Assembly (NCBI GenBank): GCA_028864885.1
Contig: JAGWLR010000011.1
Location: 1-53,416 of the forward strand
DNA: 53,416 bases
Source of the DNA: Burkholderiales bacterium
Lineage (GTDB): Bacteria > Pseudomonadota > Gammaproteobacteria > Burkholderiales > Burkholderiaceae_C
Direction: 5' to 3'
Below are positions 8,190-19,326 of the stretch, in pieces (within the stretch, counting starts at the first letter, position 1; every line of letters begins with the position of its first letter). The notes beneath the pieces are model-generated. The model worked only from the letters and a program-made list of their open reading frames with translations, did not search any database and was not told where the DNA came from. A program made the position numbers and the translations under genes.

Positions 8190-9758
8190 ATGGCGCAAGA
8201 GCCATCCACCGCGGCGACCACCTATTCGCCACCCCCACCACTGACCGGTGGCAAGTTGATTGCCGGCACGGTGGCCTTGTCTTTGGCCACGTTCATGAAT
8301 GTGCTGGATTCGTCCATTGCCAACGTGTCCTTGCCTGCTATCTCCGGCGATCTGGGCGTCAGCATCAACCAGGGAACCTGGGTGATCACCAGCTTTGGCG
8401 TGGCCAATGCCATCTCGGTGCCTTTGACGGGATGGCTGACGCAACGCTTCGGCGCCGTGCGCCTGTTCACGCTGAGCGTGCTGATGTTCGTGCTGGCCTC
8501 GTGGTTGTGTGGGTTCGCGCCGTCGATTGAATGGCTGATTGCCTTTCGGATCATCCAAGGCATGGTCGCGGGGCCCATGATTCCGTTGTCGCAAGCGCTG
8601 TTGCTGGCCAGCTATCCCCAATCGAAGGCGGGTACCGCCTTGGCCATGTGGTCGATGACGACCCTCGTGGCCCCTGTGACCGGCCCTCTGCTGGGCGGCT
8701 GGATCACCGACAACATGACCTGGCCCTGGATTTTCTACATCAACATCCCGGTGGGGATCGGCGCTGCCTTTGTCACGTGGCGCATCTTTGCCAAACGAGA
8801 GACCCCGATCCGCAAGCTGCCTATTGACACCATTGGCTTGGGCCTGCTGGTGCTGTGGGTGGGGTCTCTTCAAATCATGCTCGACAAAGGTAAAGAGCTC
8901 GACTGGTTTGAGAGTACGCAGATTCAGATGCTGGGCTTGACAGCGTTGGTCGGGTTTGTGGTCTTTGTGATCTGGGAGCTCAAGCAGGACCACCCTGTGG
9001 TGGACATCCGATTGTTTGGTGGACGCAACTTCGTGCTGGGGGCATTGGCCTTGTCGGTGGCGTATTGCCTGTTCTTTGGCAACGTGGTGCTCGTGCCAAT
9101 GTGGTTGCAACAGTACATGGGCTACACGGCTACGGCGGCCGGGATGGCCATGGCCCCTGTGGGCTTGCTGGCGATTGTGTTGTCGCCGCTGGTGGGCAAA
9201 AACGTGTCGCGTGTGGATACCCGCGCCTTGTCCACCGTGGCCTTTTTGGGGTTTGCGTTGGTGTTGTGGATGCGTTCGTGCTTCACCACCGAAGCCGACA
9301 TGACGACGATCCTGATCCCCACGGTGCTGCAAGGTGCGGCGATTGCCTTCTTTTTCATCCCCTTGAGTGCGATCTCTTTGTCAGGCTTGCCACCAGAGAA
9401 GATTCCTTCGGCGTCAGGCTTGAGCAACTTCTGCCGGATCACCGCAGGTGCCATGGGAACCTCGGTGGTGACGACCATTTGGGATGATCGCGCCACCTTG
9501 CATCATGCGCATCTGGTGGAACACATCACCCAGACGGACCCGGGGGCGACCCAGGCGATCCATGGCCTGACTCAGTTGGGCATGACCATGCAGCAAGCCC
9601 TGGGTGTGATCAACAGACTGATCGATCAGCAAGCATTCACACGGTCAGCAGACGACATTTTTCTGGCATCGGCCTACCTGTTTTTGCTGCTCGTGCCGCT
9701 CATCTGGTTTGCTAGGCCGGTCAAGGGGGCAGCCGTCGATGCGGGTGGCGCGCATTGA
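8190..9758 (+). CDS. EmrB-type DHA2 MFS multidrug efflux pump
   Basis: 522 residues with about 14 membrane helices, the DHA2 family size. The first helix carries LATFMNVLDSSIANVSLPAI, motif C-like GTWVITSFGVANAISVPLTGWL follows, and WPWIFYINIPVGI is the conserved EmrB stretch. It exports hydrophobic compounds using the proton gradient, working with the preceding adaptor and channel. The open frame begins at 8121 but the ATG at 8190 is chosen: it lies right after the adaptor stop and starts the alignable MAQEPST sequence. Confidence 0.94.
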   Translation: MAQEPSTAATTYSPPPPLTGGKLIAGTVALSLATFMNVLDSSIANVSLPAISGDLGVSINQGTWVITSFGVANAISVPLTGWLTQRFGAVRLFTLSVLMFVLASWLCGFAPSIEWLIAFRIIQGMVAGPMIPLSQALLLASYPQSKAGTALAMWSMTTLVAPVTGPLLGGWITDNMTWPWIFYINIPVGIGAAFVTWRIFAKRETPIRKLPIDTIGLGLLVLWVGSLQIMLDKGKELDWFESTQIQMLGLTALVGFVVFVIWELKQDHPVVDIRLFGGRNFVLGALALSVAYCLFFGNVVLVPMWLQQYMGYTATAAGMAMAPVGLLAIVLSPLVGKNVSRVDTRALSTVAFLGFALVLWMRSCFTTEADMTTILIPTVLQGAAIAFFFIPLSAISLSGLPPEKIPSASGLSNFCRITAGAMGTSVVTTIWDDRATLHHAHLVEHITQTDPGATQAIHGLTQLGMTMQQALGVINRLIDQQAFTRSADDIFLASAYLFLLLVPLIWFARPVKGAAVDAGGAH

Positions 9759-9785
9759 CATCAGTATTTGCCTCTCACGGTGGTT

Positions 9786-11732
9786 TCAGTGAACCTCTTG
9801 AGGGTGGAACTTGAATACTGAAACACCGTGAGTCAAGCGTTCAGCTTGTTGGCGCAGGTTCGACGCCGATTCGTTTGAGTCGCGTACCAGAGCGGCATTT
9901 TGCGTTGTCATTGAATCGAGTTGACTGATCGATTGGTTGACCAGAATGAAGCCACTGGATTGCTCCTGTGTGGCAGAGGAAATTTCGCCAATGATGTCGG
10001 TGACCTGCTGGTTGCTGTGCATGATGGCTTGCATGTTTTCGCCTGCCTCGCTGACCAGTTGTGAGCCCGTGCCGATTTTTTCGAGGCTTTCGTTGATCAA
10101 GGATTTGATCTCCTTGGCGGAATTCGCGGTGCGTTGTGCCAGATTTCGAACCTCAGTTGCCACCACTGCAAATCCTCTCCCTGTCTCGCCGGCACGGGCT
10201 GCTTCGACCGCAGCGTTCAAGGCCAGGATGTTGGTTTGAAAGGCAATGCCGTCGATCAGGCCGATGATGTCGGCGATCTTCTGGCTTGATGCCGTGATAT
10301 CCGCCATGTTCGCCACCACCTGGGTCATCACTTGTTGACCGAGTTGGGCGGTCTGGCGTGCGGAACGAGCCAACTCATCTGCCTGCTTGGCAGACTCTGC
10401 AGTTTGTTGAACCGTGCTGGTCAGTTCATTGATGGCTTGACTGGTCGTCTCCAGGCTGCTGGCCGTGGTGTGCGTGCGTTCATGGAGTTCATGGCTACCT
10501 GAGGCGATCTGGCTCGAGGCGGCAGACACCGAATCGACCGATTGATGCAGAGAAGACAGCATCCTGACCCAGCCAATGCGGGCCGATTCAAGCGCGTTCA
10601 TGCAATCGCCAATTTCGTTGCGCGATGGCGTGGCGCAACTTCTCGTGAGGTCGCCCCTTGCAAGCGATTCGGAAACCTCTTTCATGTTTCGGATGGGGTT
10701 GAGGATGCTCTGGATCAACTTGGTCATGACCACTATGCCCGCCACTGACAACAGCGACACCAAGAGGATGACGAGCGTCATGCTTGTGCGTGCATCGGCT
10801 TGACGTGCGTCGAGCTCCTTGCTGACTTCTTTGGTGATTTGCACAGTGACGTCGTTGACATCGGCGAGATAGCCCGAGGCGTAATCAAAATAGGCCTTCG
10901 GTGTCATGGACGACAATTTGGATGGCGTGTCACCTTGGATCATCGATCGGGTCTCAGTCGAGAGCGATTTCAGCGCGTCCAGCTTTTGTAGCGCGGGCTT
11001 GACCAGCGATTGACCCAAGTCGGGGTTGAGTCGATCCACCAATTGAAGGTGGTTTTGCAAATGGGCCAAACGCTCAAGCAGTCGCCCGTGGCTGTCCAGC
11101 GCCATTTGCGCATCTGTCGCAGCATGGTCTTTGTTGTTCAGGTATGCGGTTCCCAGGCCACGCAACCGACCTGCTAGTTCGGTGATGCGAGGCCCTTCCT
11201 GAAAGCCACTGATGATCAAAAGATATGTGGTGTCTTTGGGGTCGTACAACAGATTGGATTGGGCTGCAGCATCAAACAACACGGTGAGCAACTGGTCAAC
11301 CATTTGGCTGTGTTGGTCAAAGCTTTGCTGGGGTGTCAGCGCGTGATTTTTGATCTGCTGATCCAGACTCAGGAATTGCTCGGCAACGAGGGCGACTTGG
11401 CGACCCAATCTGTCGTCGAAGCCATTGGCTTGCCATTGAGTCGAAAAGGCTTGCAGCAGCGAAGACGAGCGCGTCGCGGCATCGGACAAATCGTTTGCCA
11501 TGCTGACCTTGCCCTGCAGCCACGGGCCAGAAAGGCCACGGTGGCGCTGGATCTGACTGATGGCTTGAGTCAAGGTCAGTGCAGGTGGAATACCTTGCTG
11601 CTCGGCTTGGGTGAAGTGATAGTCATCGAGTTCGGTGTGCAGCAGCAGACCTAACGGGATCACCGCAATCAGGCAGAGAAAGAGACACAGACCAATCAGG
11701 CGCTGGCGAATAGAGAAGGCAGGCATCGTCAT
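9786..11732 (-). CDS. Methyl-accepting chemotaxis protein
   Basis: 648 residues. A membrane helix near 10-30, a helical periplasmic sensor domain of roughly 290 residues, a second membrane helix near 325-345, a HAMP domain, and a cytoplasmic signalling domain ending in the highly conserved hairpin tip ([37 protein letters not shown]). The periplasmic part contains [12 protein letters not shown], like the core of nitrate/nitrite-sensing (NIT) domains, so a small-anion ligand is possible. There is no C-terminal NWETF-type pentapeptide. GTG at 11735 is an alternative start. A GCCGATTC motif upstream resembles a sigma-28 -10 box but lacks a -35 partner. Confidence 0.93.
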   Translation of the reverse strand: MTMPAFSIRQRLIGLCLFLCLIAVIPLGLLLHTELDDYHFTQAEQQGIPPALTLTQAISQIQRHRGLSGPWLQGKVSMANDLSDAATRSSSLLQAFSTQWQANGFDDRLGRQVALVAEQFLSLDQQIKNHALTPQQSFDQHSQMVDQLLTVLFDAAAQSNLLYDPKDTTYLLIISGFQEGPRITELAGRLRGLGTAYLNNKDHAATDAQMALDSHGRLLERLAHLQNHLQLVDRLNPDLGQSLVKPALQKLDALKSLSTETRSMIQGDTPSKLSSMTPKAYFDYASGYLADVNDVTVQITKEVSKELDARQADARTSMTLVILLVSLLSVAGIVVMTKLIQSILNPIRNMKEVSESLARGDLTRSCATPSRNEIGDCMNALESARIGWVRMLSSLHQSVDSVSAASSQIASGSHELHERTHTTASSLETTSQAINELTSTVQQTAESAKQADELARSARQTAQLGQQVMTQVVANMADITASSQKIADIIGLIDGIAFQTNILALNAAVEAARAGETGRGFAVVATEVRNLAQRTANSAKEIKSLINESLEKIGTGSQLVSEAGENMQAIMHSNQQVTDIIGEISSATQEQSSGFILVNQSISQLDSMTTQNAALVRDSNESASNLRQQAERLTHGVSVFKFHPQEVH

Positions 11733-11850
11733 CACTCAAGGGAAAACCATTGGGTGGGATGGTGCCTTGGCGTGAATCGGCAAAAAACGGTAAACAGCGT
11801 CAGCAAATCTTGGCTGTTCAACCCTCTTTCATCAAAAAGTGTTTTTTGTC

Positions 11851-12813
11851 CTAATTTCTAAGTGTTTTGAGCACCAAAGTGGGATCCATGCCCGTATCGC
11901 ACGCCACGATGGTGCGCCAGGGCATGCTGCGTAGCCAGGTGATCTGCCGCTTGGCCAGCTGGCGGGTGGCGGCAATGCCTCGTTCCATCACGGCTTGGCG
12001 TGCCGCGGCTTGGGTGAGGTCTGCGCCAGCATCCAGCGCTTCCCAGACCTGTCGATAGCCTACGCAGCGCATCGATGGCAGATCGAGGTGCAGATCGCCG
12101 CGTGCACGCAGGGCGATCACTTCGTCCACAAAGCCTTGCTCCATCATGAGCCGGTAGCGCAGGGCAATTCGCTCATGCAGCCAGGCTCGGTCTTGCGGTT
12201 CAAGTGACAGCAGCACGGTGTTGGCTTGACGCTGGGCCAGCTCTTGCGGCGACTTCTGGGAGTGGTAGGACGACAAAGGCCGCCCTGAGCTGTAGAACAC
12301 CTCCAGGGCACGCTGGATGCGTTGTGTGTCGCCAGGGGCCAGGCGCGCGCCTGTGATCGCATCCACCTTGAGCAACTCGGCGTGAAGGGCCTGGGCGCCT
12401 TCAGCACGCATGCGTTCATCCAACTGCGCTCGAACTGACGGATCGGCGGGGGGCATGTCATCTAGCCCCTCCATCAAGGCCTTGATGTACAGCATCGTGC
12501 CCCCCACCAACAGCGGCGTGCGGCCGCGGGACCGAATCTCCGCCATCAGTCGTTGGGTGTCTTGCACAAATCGGGCCGCGCTGTAGCTCTCCAGAGGGTC
12601 CAGGATGTCGATCAAATGGTGAGGGACTTGGGCCTGTTCTTCCCGACTGGGTTTGGCAGTGCCGATGTCCATGCCGCGGTAGATCAGAGCCGAGTCCACG
12701 CTGATGATCTCGACGTCTACCTCTTGGGCAATCGCCAGTGCAAGAGCAGTTTTGCCAGAAGCCGTGGGGCCGGCCAGGATCCAGGTTTTGTCGGAGGGTG
12801 GGGCTGCGCTCAT
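11851..12813 (-). CDS. miaA: tRNA dimethylallyltransferase
   Basis: 320 residues, the usual length. It transfers a dimethylallyl group to N6 of A37 in tRNAs reading UNN codons. Visible: P-loop [28 protein letters not shown] (catalytic Asp region), [30 protein letters not shown] and the C-terminal [12 protein letters not shown]. The next gene on this strand is the chemoreceptor, whose start lies about 120 bases further on and probably has its own promoter. The upstream neighbour, a Bcr-type transporter, ends 24 bases before the miaA start. Confidence 0.97.
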   Translation of the reverse strand: MSAAPPSDKTWILAGPTASGKTALALAIAQEVDVEIISVDSALIYRGMDIGTAKPSREEQAQVPHHLIDILDPLESYSAARFVQDTQRLMAEIRSRGRTPLLVGGTMLYIKALMEGLDDMPPADPSVRAQLDERMRAEGAQALHAELLKVDAITGARLAPGDTQRIQRALEVFYSSGRPLSSYHSQKSPQELAQRQANTVLLSLEPQDRAWLHERIALRYRLMMEQGFVDEVIALRARGDLHLDLPSMRCVGYRQVWEALDAGADLTQAAARQAVMERGIAATRQLAKRQITWLRSMPWRTIVACDTGMDPTLVLKTLRN

Positions 12814-12837
12814 GGCTTGACTTTCAAATGCCGAGGT

Positions 12838-14091
12838 TCACACGCGTTGTTCTTGGGGCAAGCCATGCCGACTCACCAGCGTTTGCGCCACCCAGGCCGT
12901 GACTGCGCCCCCGGCCGTCATGCCCAATGTCATGGGGTGCAGTGAGTGGCTGAGGTGCAGGGCACCCATGATCTGGGCCAGCGCTTGCCCCACCAGGAAA
13001 GCGATCGAGGCGAGGATGAACCCGGACAAGGCTGAAGCCGATCCTGCCTGGTGCGGAAATGCCGACACCACACCCGTCTGGCCGCATGGCTGATGGATGC
13101 CATGAGCGAAGGCATACAGCCACATGCCGGGCAGCAGCAACCACGAGGGCGGCGTGTGCCCCAACCACACGAGCATCGACATCAGGGCCATGTACAGGCC
13201 CCCAGACAAAGAGAACCAGCCCGCCAGCTTGACCGTGCCAATGAGCCCGTGGGTGGGAAGCCAGCGTCGGCAAAAAAAGGTGCCGATCAGGTAAGACAAC
13301 GACAGGGTGGACATGTACAGCCCGAACACCGCGCGAGAGCAACCCAGCACATTGATGAATGCAAACGACGACAGGGATAGGTAAACGAACAGGCCACCGT
13401 ACGTGGATGAGGTCAGCAAGGCGTGAGCCTGAAAGGTGCGATGGCGGGCGATGCCCCCCCACTGACGTATCAGGTGCGCCCAATCCAAGCGGGTCTGGCG
13501 GCGGTCGGCGGGCAGCGTTTCAGGCAGGTACACCCAGACAAACAACAGGATGCCAGCCGAGCTCATGGCCAAGGCGGTCATCGTGGCGCGCCAACCCATC
13601 CACGTGGCTGTCAGTCCGCCAGTGATGGGGCCTAACAAGGCCAAGGCGCCCAAGCCAGTCATGCCACGGGCCATCACGCGCGCGCCCTCTTCGGGATGGA
13701 ACAGATCTCGAATCATGGCGCGACCACACATCACCGTGGCCGACAACATCGCGCCTTGCGCTGCCCGCGCGAGGACCATGGTGTGACTGGATTCAGCCAT
13801 CACCGTCACCAGGCTGGCGACAAAGAAGAAGGCCAGCCCGAGACGCAGCACCCAGCGCCGACCGCAACGATCCGAGATCGGGCCCCAGATCAATTGGCCC
13901 ACCCCGAACGACAGAATCAATGCAGACAGCGTCGATTGCGCAGCGGCCGAGCTCATCTGCAGTTCCCGCTGCATCTGTGGCAACGCAGGCAGATACATGT
14001 CGGTGGTCAGGGGTTGCAACCCGGTCAACAGGGCCACCGCGGTGACGATGACCCAGGCCTGGATGACCTTAGGATGCTCAGAATTGTTCAT
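12838..14091 (-). CDS. Bcr/CflA-type MFS drug transporter
   Basis: 417 residues from the ATG at 14091, with 12 predicted membrane helices. [20 protein letters not shown] in helix 1 is the hallmark of the Bcr/CflA subfamily, and [18 protein letters not shown] is MFS motif A. Family members export bicyclomycin, chloramphenicol or sulfonamides by proton antiport; the substrate here is unknown. The chosen start overlaps the stop of the preceding pseudouridine synthase gene by 14 bases, so the pair is probably co-translated. The frame stays open to 14130 but that start would overlap further. Confidence 0.9.
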   Translation of the reverse strand: MNNSEHPKVIQAWVIVTAVALLTGLQPLTTDMYLPALPQMQRELQMSSAAAQSTLSALILSFGVGQLIWGPISDRCGRRWVLRLGLAFFFVASLVTVMAESSHTMVLARAAQGAMLSATVMCGRAMIRDLFHPEEGARVMARGMTGLGALALLGPITGGLTATWMGWRATMTALAMSSAGILLFVWVYLPETLPADRRQTRLDWAHLIRQWGGIARHRTFQAHALLTSSTYGGLFVYLSLSSFAFINVLGCSRAVFGLYMSTLSLSYLIGTFFCRRWLPTHGLIGTVKLAGWFSLSGGLYMALMSMLVWLGHTPPSWLLLPGMWLYAFAHGIHQPCGQTGVVSAFPHQAGSASALSGFILASIAFLVGQALAQIMGALHLSHSLHPMTLGMTAGGAVTAWVAQTLVSRHGLPQEQRV

Positions 14092-15145
14092 CGGGCCGCA
14101 GGAAGCGCCATTGCCCAACCGGCAAGTCACCCAGGACCACTCGCCCCATGCGCACGCGTCTGAGCCCGACCACCTTCAAGCCCACCAGTTCGCACATGCG
14201 ACGAATCTGACGCTTGCGGCCTTCCCGCAAGACAAAGCGCAATTGGTGTTCGTTTTGCCAGGACACCTTGGCCGGCTTGAGTTGGCGGCCGTCCAGCTCC
14301 AATCCAAAGCGCAGTTGTTCGATGGCTTCAGGCGGCACCACGCGGGACACATCCGTTGCGTCGGGTTGGGCCATCCATTGCACGCGGACCAGGTATTCCT
14401 TTTCCACGCCCGAGTCCTCACCGATCAAGGCCTTGGCCACGCGGCCATCTTGTGTGAGCACCAGCAGGCCGGTTGAATCGATGTCCAGCCGACCGGCCGG
14501 CGCCAGGTTCTTCAGATGGCCCCGGGTCAGTTGGGTCGACACGCGATCGGCTGTCCATCGGTTTTCAGGGCGAATCAACACCACGGCGGGCTCATAGCCG
14601 TCTTCAGCCTGACCGCTCACATAGCCGATGGGCTTGTTGAGCAGGATGGTGACGCGCTGCGCTTGTTGCGTGCGGGCCAGTGGATCAATCGCGATGCTGA
14701 CATCTGGATAGACACGGGTGCCGAGTTCTTCGACCACCTCGCCATTGACACGCACCCATCCTTGCTCGATCCATTCGTCGGCCTCACGGCGAGACGCGAG
14801 CCCACGCTCGCTCATGAGCTTGGACAGCCGCATCTTGCCGTCGTCATGGCTGCTGACCTTGGGGGGCGCTGGGCGATAGGGCGCTGGCGAGTCGGTGTTG
14901 CGGTCGTCGGCCCGGGGTGGGCGCGGCTCTTGTCTCGATGGTCGATTGTTGCGCTCGGTCCGATCCTCGTATGGGGCGCGCTCGGATCGCTGCTCGCGGG
15001 CTTTGGCAGCCTGTTCTGCCGTCGGGCGAGCCCGAGGCGCAGATCCCGAGCCTCGGACTGGAGGACGACGACCGGAGGGGCGGGCTCCCGTCGCTTTGTC
15101 ATCTGCCGCCGGCTTGTTCAGCGTCAGCTTCTTGCGTTCTGTCAT
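14078..15145 (-). CDS. RluF/RluB-type 23S rRNA pseudouridine synthase
   Basis: 355 residues. The catalytic part starts at about 105 with an S4 RNA-binding domain ([21 protein letters not shown]), then the RsuA/RluB/RluF synthase domain with [11 protein letters not shown], the catalytic Asp in [20 protein letters not shown] and [13 protein letters not shown]. The spacing and [19 protein letters not shown] resemble RluF (U2604) more than RluB, though I would not fix the specificity. An unusual 104-residue N-terminal extension is rich in Arg, Pro, Ala and Asp/Glu and almost surely disordered; it probably adds RNA or ribosome contacts. The gene overlaps the Bcr-type gene by 14 bases. Confidence 0.9.
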   Translation of the reverse strand: MTERKKLTLNKPAADDKATGARPSGRRPPVRGSGSAPRARPTAEQAAKAREQRSERAPYEDRTERNNRPSRQEPRPPRADDRNTDSPAPYRPAPPKVSSHDDGKMRLSKLMSERGLASRREADEWIEQGWVRVNGEVVEELGTRVYPDVSIAIDPLARTQQAQRVTILLNKPIGYVSGQAEDGYEPAVVLIRPENRWTADRVSTQLTRGHLKNLAPAGRLDIDSTGLLVLTQDGRVAKALIGEDSGVEKEYLVRVQWMAQPDATDVSRVVPPEAIEQLRFGLELDGRQLKPAKVSWQNEHQLRFVLREGRKRQIRRMCELVGLKVVGLRRVRMGRVVLGDLPVGQWRFLRPDEQF

Positions 15146-15168
15146 GGCATGTGTCTTTCGGTCAGCGG

Positions 15169-17139
15169 TCAGCGGCCGCGCAGGAACAGGGCATCCAGTT
15201 CCTTGAGGGTGAGTTGGCGCCAGGTCGGGCGGCCATGGTTGCATTGGTCCACCCGATCGGTGGCTTCCATGTCGCGCAGCAATGCATTCATTTCCGTCAG
15301 GGTCAGGCGTCGATTGGCACGCACCGCGCCATGGCAGGCCATGGTGGCGAGCAGTTCATGCTGAGCACGTTGGATCACATCGCTGGCTTCGACTTGCGCC
15401 AGTTCGGCCAACACGGATCGAGCCAATTCAATGCCATCGGCCTGAGTCAGGGCTTGAGGAGTCGAGCGCAGCGCCAGCTTTCCGGGGCCGATCGCATCCA
15501 GATCCAGCCCGAGGCTGAGCAGCGTGTCTCGCTGGGTATCTGCCGTGGCCATCTCTTGTGGGGTCGCAGCAAACACGAGGGGGATCAGCAGTGGCTGGCT
15601 CTCCAGTCTCTCGTGGGCCAGTTGGGCTTTCAAGCGCTCGTACACCACGCGTTCATGTGCGGCATGCATGTCGACGATGATCAAGCCCTTGGCGTTTTCA
15701 GCCAACACATAAATCCCGCCAATCTGAGCTACCGCGCGACCCAAGGGCCAATCTTGATCAGATCCTGCGTCAACGGGGGGGGCAGCGGGCGACTCAAGCA
15801 AGGAGGCGGTCCACGCGGTGGTGTTGAGTCGCTCTTGCGCCTGCATGCCAACCGGTCGTGTCAGGGGGGTATCAAGTGAGTCGGCCAGTGGGTTGGCTTT
15901 CACAGCCAACGAGGAGCTATCTGGGCTCGACGCGGCTGTGGGCCATCCGGCCCAGCGTTGCTCAAGCGGCGCATCCGTGACTACCGGGGCCCCCAAGGGG
16001 AGGCGAGACTGATCTTTTGTCGGCAATGGCAGGGCAGGCGAAGGCACGCCATGAGCCGCTGGAATCGACATGGCTGAACCAGTAGCCGTGATGTGCAGGG
16101 CCGGGTTGCCTGCCGCTTCGGTGTCTGGGGCCTGCTGGGCGCGAGACAAGGCGAGGCTGGCCTCAACCGCCTTGCGGACCCCTTGGTGTACCTCTCGCGA
16201 GTCGCGGAACCGAACTTCGATCTTGGTCGGGTGCACGTTCACGTCGACGCGATCCGGTGCAATCTCGATGAACAGCACATAGGTCGGTTGACGCGAGCCA
16301 TGCAGCACGTCTTCGTAGGCTGCACGGATCCCGTGGGCGATCAGCTTGTCGCGCACATAGCGCCCATTGACATAACAGTATTGCCAGTCGGACCGCGAGC
16401 GCGCGGCATCTGGCAAGCCGGCGCGACCGTGGATGCGCATGGGACCGATGCTCAAATCCACGACGCGACTGGTTTCGATGAATGCCTCACCCAGGACATC
16501 TTTCAGGCGTTCTTGCGCGGTCCCCGCCCGCCATTTTTCGATCAACTTGCCCTCGTGCCACACATCGAAGCTCACGTCGGGCCGGGCGAGGGCATGGCGA
16601 CGGATGGATTCCAGACAATGCGCCAGTTCGGTGGCTTCACTTTTCAAAAATTTACGTCGGGCCGGGGTGCTGAAAAACAGCTCACGCACTTCGACGCTGG
16701 TGCCCACCTGCCGGGCAGCCGGCGCTAATTCGCCCGAGCGGGCGTCCAGCCGGTGTGCATGGGCATCCTGCTCCGTGCGACTGGCCACCGCCATTTCCGA
16801 CACCGACGAAATCGCTGCCAGGGCTTCCCCACGGAACCCCATGGTGGCAACGTTTTCGAGCTCATCCAGCGACCGAATCTTGCTGGTGGCGTGGCGGCGC
16901 AGAGCCAGCGGCAGCTCGTCGACGGGGATGCCGTGCCCATTGTCCTCCACCAGGATCTGACGGATACCGCCCGCCATGAGCTTGACGCTGACGTGGCTAG
17001 ACCCGGCGTCCAAGGCGTTGTCGACCAGCTCTCTGACCACCGAGGCGGGGCGTTCGACCACCTCACCGGCGGCAATCTGACTGATGAGTTCGTCGGGCAG
17101 TTCGCGGATCGTGCGGCGGGAGGAGGCTTCTTGCGTCAT
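15169..17139 (-). CDS. mutL: DNA mismatch repair endonuclease MutL
   Basis: 656 residues from the ATG at 17139. The N-terminal GHKL ATPase has [36 protein letters not shown] and [14 protein letters not shown] Pro/Ser/Ala-rich linker spans roughly 340-450. The C-terminal dimerisation domain holds [12 protein letters not shown], matching the DQHA(X)2E(X)4E metal-binding motif of MutL proteins that nick DNA themselves, so this is an endonuclease-type MutL as in MutH-lacking bacteria. It ends 23 bases before the pseudouridine synthase start and is divergent from the DedA gene across 37 bases. Confidence 0.96.
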   Translation of the reverse strand: MTQEASSRRTIRELPDELISQIAAGEVVERPASVVRELVDNALDAGSSHVSVKLMAGGIRQILVEDNGHGIPVDELPLALRRHATSKIRSLDELENVATMGFRGEALAAISSVSEMAVASRTEQDAHAHRLDARSGELAPAARQVGTSVEVRELFFSTPARRKFLKSEATELAHCLESIRRHALARPDVSFDVWHEGKLIEKWRAGTAQERLKDVLGEAFIETSRVVDLSIGPMRIHGRAGLPDAARSRSDWQYCYVNGRYVRDKLIAHGIRAAYEDVLHGSRQPTYVLFIEIAPDRVDVNVHPTKIEVRFRDSREVHQGVRKAVEASLALSRAQQAPDTEAAGNPALHITATGSAMSIPAAHGVPSPALPLPTKDQSRLPLGAPVVTDAPLEQRWAGWPTAASSPDSSSLAVKANPLADSLDTPLTRPVGMQAQERLNTTAWTASLLESPAAPPVDAGSDQDWPLGRAVAQIGGIYVLAENAKGLIIVDMHAAHERVVYERLKAQLAHERLESQPLLIPLVFAATPQEMATADTQRDTLLSLGLDLDAIGPGKLALRSTPQALTQADGIELARSVLAELAQVEASDVIQRAQHELLATMACHGAVRANRRLTLTEMNALLRDMEATDRVDQCNHGRPTWRQLTLKELDALFLRGR

Positions 17140-17176
17140 GCCCGGGATTGTACGAAGCTGCCCTGATAATGCGCGG

Positions 17177-17827
17177 ATGGACATCGCACACTTTCTGATT
17201 GATTTCATCCTGCACGTCGACAAACACCTGGCTGAACTGGTTCAGCTGTACGGCGTCTGGGTCTACGGGCTGCTTTTTTTGATCATCTTTGTCGAAACCG
17301 GGCTGGTGGTTATGCCATTTCTGCCGGGGGATTCGCTCCTGTTCATCGTCGGGGCGCTGAGTGCCTCGGGAGCGATGAGCCTGCCGGTCTCTCTGGGCGT
17401 GCTGCTGTTGGCTGCCGTGCTGGGTGACCAGCTCAACTACAGCATCGGGCGCTTCATTGGCCCCAAGGTGTTTCAGTGGGAGGATTCACGCTGGTTCAAT
17501 CGCAAGGCGTTTGATTCGGCGCACGAGTTTTATGAGAAGCACGGTGGCATCACCATCATCGTGGCGCGGTTCATGCCGTTCATTCGCACCTTTGCCCCGT
17601 TCGTGGCGGGCGTGGCGCAGATGAACCGTGGCACCTTCACCGCGTTCAATGTTGTGGGCGGGCTGTTGTGGGTGGTGGGGCTCATCCTGGCGGGATACTG
17701 GTTTGGCAACATCCCCTTCGTGCAAACCCACCTCAACAAGATCATCCTGGCGATGGTCATCATCCCGGGCTTGATCGCCTTGTTCAGTGGCTGGAAGGCC
17801 TCGCGCGCCAAACAAGCGTCGGCGTGA
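17177..17827 (+). CDS. DedA family inner membrane protein
   Basis: 216 residues with about five to six hydrophobic segments. The DedA/SNARE-associated domain is clear: FVETGLVVMPFLPGDSLLF, the GDQLNYSIGRFIGPKVF segment, ARFMPFIRTFAPFVAGVAQM with its key arginines, and FNVVGGLLWV. DedA proteins are proposed to flip undecaprenyl phosphate and other lipid carriers, and loss affects membrane potential and division. The ATG at 17177 is chosen because the longer frame would run into the mutL start; the spacing leaves a 37-base divergent promoter region. Confidence 0.93.
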   Translation: MDIAHFLIDFILHVDKHLAELVQLYGVWVYGLLFLIIFVETGLVVMPFLPGDSLLFIVGALSASGAMSLPVSLGVLLLAAVLGDQLNYSIGRFIGPKVFQWEDSRWFNRKAFDSAHEFYEKHGGITIIVARFMPFIRTFAPFVAGVAQMNRGTFTAFNVVGGLLWVVGLILAGYWFGNIPFVQTHLNKIILAMVIIPGLIALFSGWKASRAKQASA

Positions 17828-17844
17828 GCCGGTAAGGCCGACGC
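17816..17844. terminator. GC-rich hairpin between converging genes
   Basis: GCGTCGGC (17816-17823) and GCCGACGC (17837-17844) are perfect 8-base inverted arms around a 13-base loop, covering the stop of the DedA gene and ending 4 bases before the stop of the amidase gene. No T run follows on either strand, so intrinsic termination is uncertain; it may protect or pause transcripts. Confidence 0.45.
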
Positions 17845-17847
17845 GAT

Positions 17848-19326
17848 TCAGATGGCGCGGTTGCGAGCCAGCGGGGGATTCTTCGCAAAGTAGCGTTGGA
17901 TGCCCAACAGCAGTGCGTCAGCCAACTGTTCCTGATAGTCGTCGTCGTGAAGCTTGGATTCCTCTTCCGGGTTGGAGATGAACCCCGTCTCCACCAAGAT
18001 TGAAGGGATATCCGGCGCCTTCAAAACCGCAAAGCCAGCCTGTTCGACACGGGCTTTGTGCAAGCGGCCGATCTTGCCCAGGTGGCCCAAGATGGCGTTG
18101 CCCAGCTTGATGCTGTCTTTGATCTGAGCCGTGGTCGACATGTCGAGCATGGCCTTGAGCACGCCCACATCTTTGGCGCGCACATTGACGCCACCGACCG
18201 TGTCGCTGGCGTTTTCTTTCTGTGCCATCCAGCGCGCCGCTGCACTGGTCGCACCGTTCTCTGACAGGGCGAAAACCGAGGCCCCACGCGCGTTGGGGTT
18301 AGGGAAGGCATCGGCGTGAATGGACATGAACAGATCGGCCTGCACTCGTCGGGCCTTGATCACGCGTTCTTGCAGCGGCACGAAGTAATCGGACTCGCGT
18401 GTCAGCATGGCGCGCATCCCAGGCTGCGCGTTGATCTTGGCGCGAAGCTTGCGCGCCACAGACAAGGCGACATCTTTTTCCAGCAGACCACTGGGGCCAA
18501 TCGCGCCAGGGTCTTCGCCGCCGTGTCCCGCATCCAGGGCCACGATCACCAATCGCTGTGCGCCTTGGCGACCCGCGACCCCCGTGTTTTGGTCGATGGC
18601 GGCCACGTCGTGATCGGCCTTGTCTGCATCAGGCTTGCCTTTGGCAACGGCCGTCTTGTCTGAAGGCTTGTCGCCGTTCTTGCGTTTGAGGTCGCCGATG
18701 AAATCACCCAAGGCATCGTTGACACTGCTGGCAGCTTGATTGGATAAGGGGCTGCCCGACTGAGCTGGCTTCGCTGGCGTAGTGGCATCGGCCACTGTGG
18801 TTCCTGAGGCTCCGACCGCCGAAGCGGGGGGATTCAACGAAGGCGCCGGCGGGGTGGTCGGTGCCCGCAAGGCCAATTCAGGATCTGGGCTCTTGGTGGG
18901 GTAGAGGTCGAACACTAACCGGTGCTGGTACGCGGCGACCGGTGCCAACCCAAACACCTGCGGTTTGATGGCCTGCTTCAAGTCGATCACCAGCCGAGCC
19001 ACATGCGGGCGGTTCTGCCCGACACGGATGCCGGCAATGTAAGGGTCGTCACTTGAGACCTTGCGAACCAGCTCTTTCAGCTGGGCGTTGAGTTCCAACC
19101 CCTCGACATCGATGACGAGTCGATCCGGATTGGGCACCGAGAAATACTGGGCCTTCAATTCGGTGTCAGATTCAAGGGTGACCCGGGTGTAGTCATTGGC
19201 GGGCCAGACCCGCACCGCCACCAATTGGGCGCCCCAGGCCAGCTCCTTGGGGCCCAATAGCAAGATCAACGACCCGCCAACGGCTTGGCGAATCACACGA
19301 CGGCGAGACACGCGGCTTTCACTCAT
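17848..19326 (-). CDS. amiC: Tat-exported N-acetylmuramoyl-L-alanine amidase
   Basis: 492 residues. The start MSESRVSRRRVIRQAVGG carries a twin-arginine signal, so the enzyme is probably exported folded, as E. coli AmiC is. An AMIN domain (about 30-130) for septal targeting is followed by a low-complexity Pro/Ala/Ser linker (about 140-245) and an Amidase_3 domain with zinc ligands in DAGHGGEDPGAIG and SIHADAF and the catalytic Glu in LVETGFISNPEEE. It cleaves the amide bond between muramic acid and stem peptide to split daughter cells. Its start overlaps the tsaE stop by 8 bases (ATGAGTGA), a common tsaE-amiC pairing. Confidence 0.94.
   Translation of the reverse strand: MSESRVSRRRVIRQAVGGSLILLLGPKELAWGAQLVAVRVWPANDYTRVTLESDTELKAQYFSVPNPDRLVIDVEGLELNAQLKELVRKVSSDDPYIAGIRVGQNRPHVARLVIDLKQAIKPQVFGLAPVAAYQHRLVFDLYPTKSPDPELALRAPTTPPAPSLNPPASAVGASGTTVADATTPAKPAQSGSPLSNQAASSVNDALGDFIGDLKRKNGDKPSDKTAVAKGKPDADKADHDVAAIDQNTGVAGRQGAQRLVIVALDAGHGGEDPGAIGPSGLLEKDVALSVARKLRAKINAQPGMRAMLTRESDYFVPLQERVIKARRVQADLFMSIHADAFPNPNARGASVFALSENGATSAAARWMAQKENASDTVGGVNVRAKDVGVLKAMLDMSTTAQIKDSIKLGNAILGHLGKIGRLHKARVEQAGFAVLKAPDIPSILVETGFISNPEEESKLHDDDYQEQLADALLLGIQRYFAKNPPLARNRAI

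Noticed and set aside
6938-8221. 427-codon open frame on the minus strand opposite the EmrA gene
   Set aside because: It lies wholly antisense to a clear EmrA adaptor, is rich in His, Arg and Gln with no recognisable fold, and has no ribosome site. GC-rich codon bias creates such shadows.
8109-9332. 407-codon minus-strand frame opposite EmrB
   Set aside because: Low-complexity His/Gln/Arg/Gly product, fully antisense to a well-supported pump.
11751-11850. Sigma-28 promoter for the chemoreceptor
   Set aside because: A GCCGATTC -10-like motif is present but nothing like TAAA lies 15 bases upstream.
11837-11868. Direct repeat AAGTGTTTT (two copies, 23 bases apart)
   Set aside because: Short, AT-rich, and the second copy is within the miaA coding end, so chance is likely.
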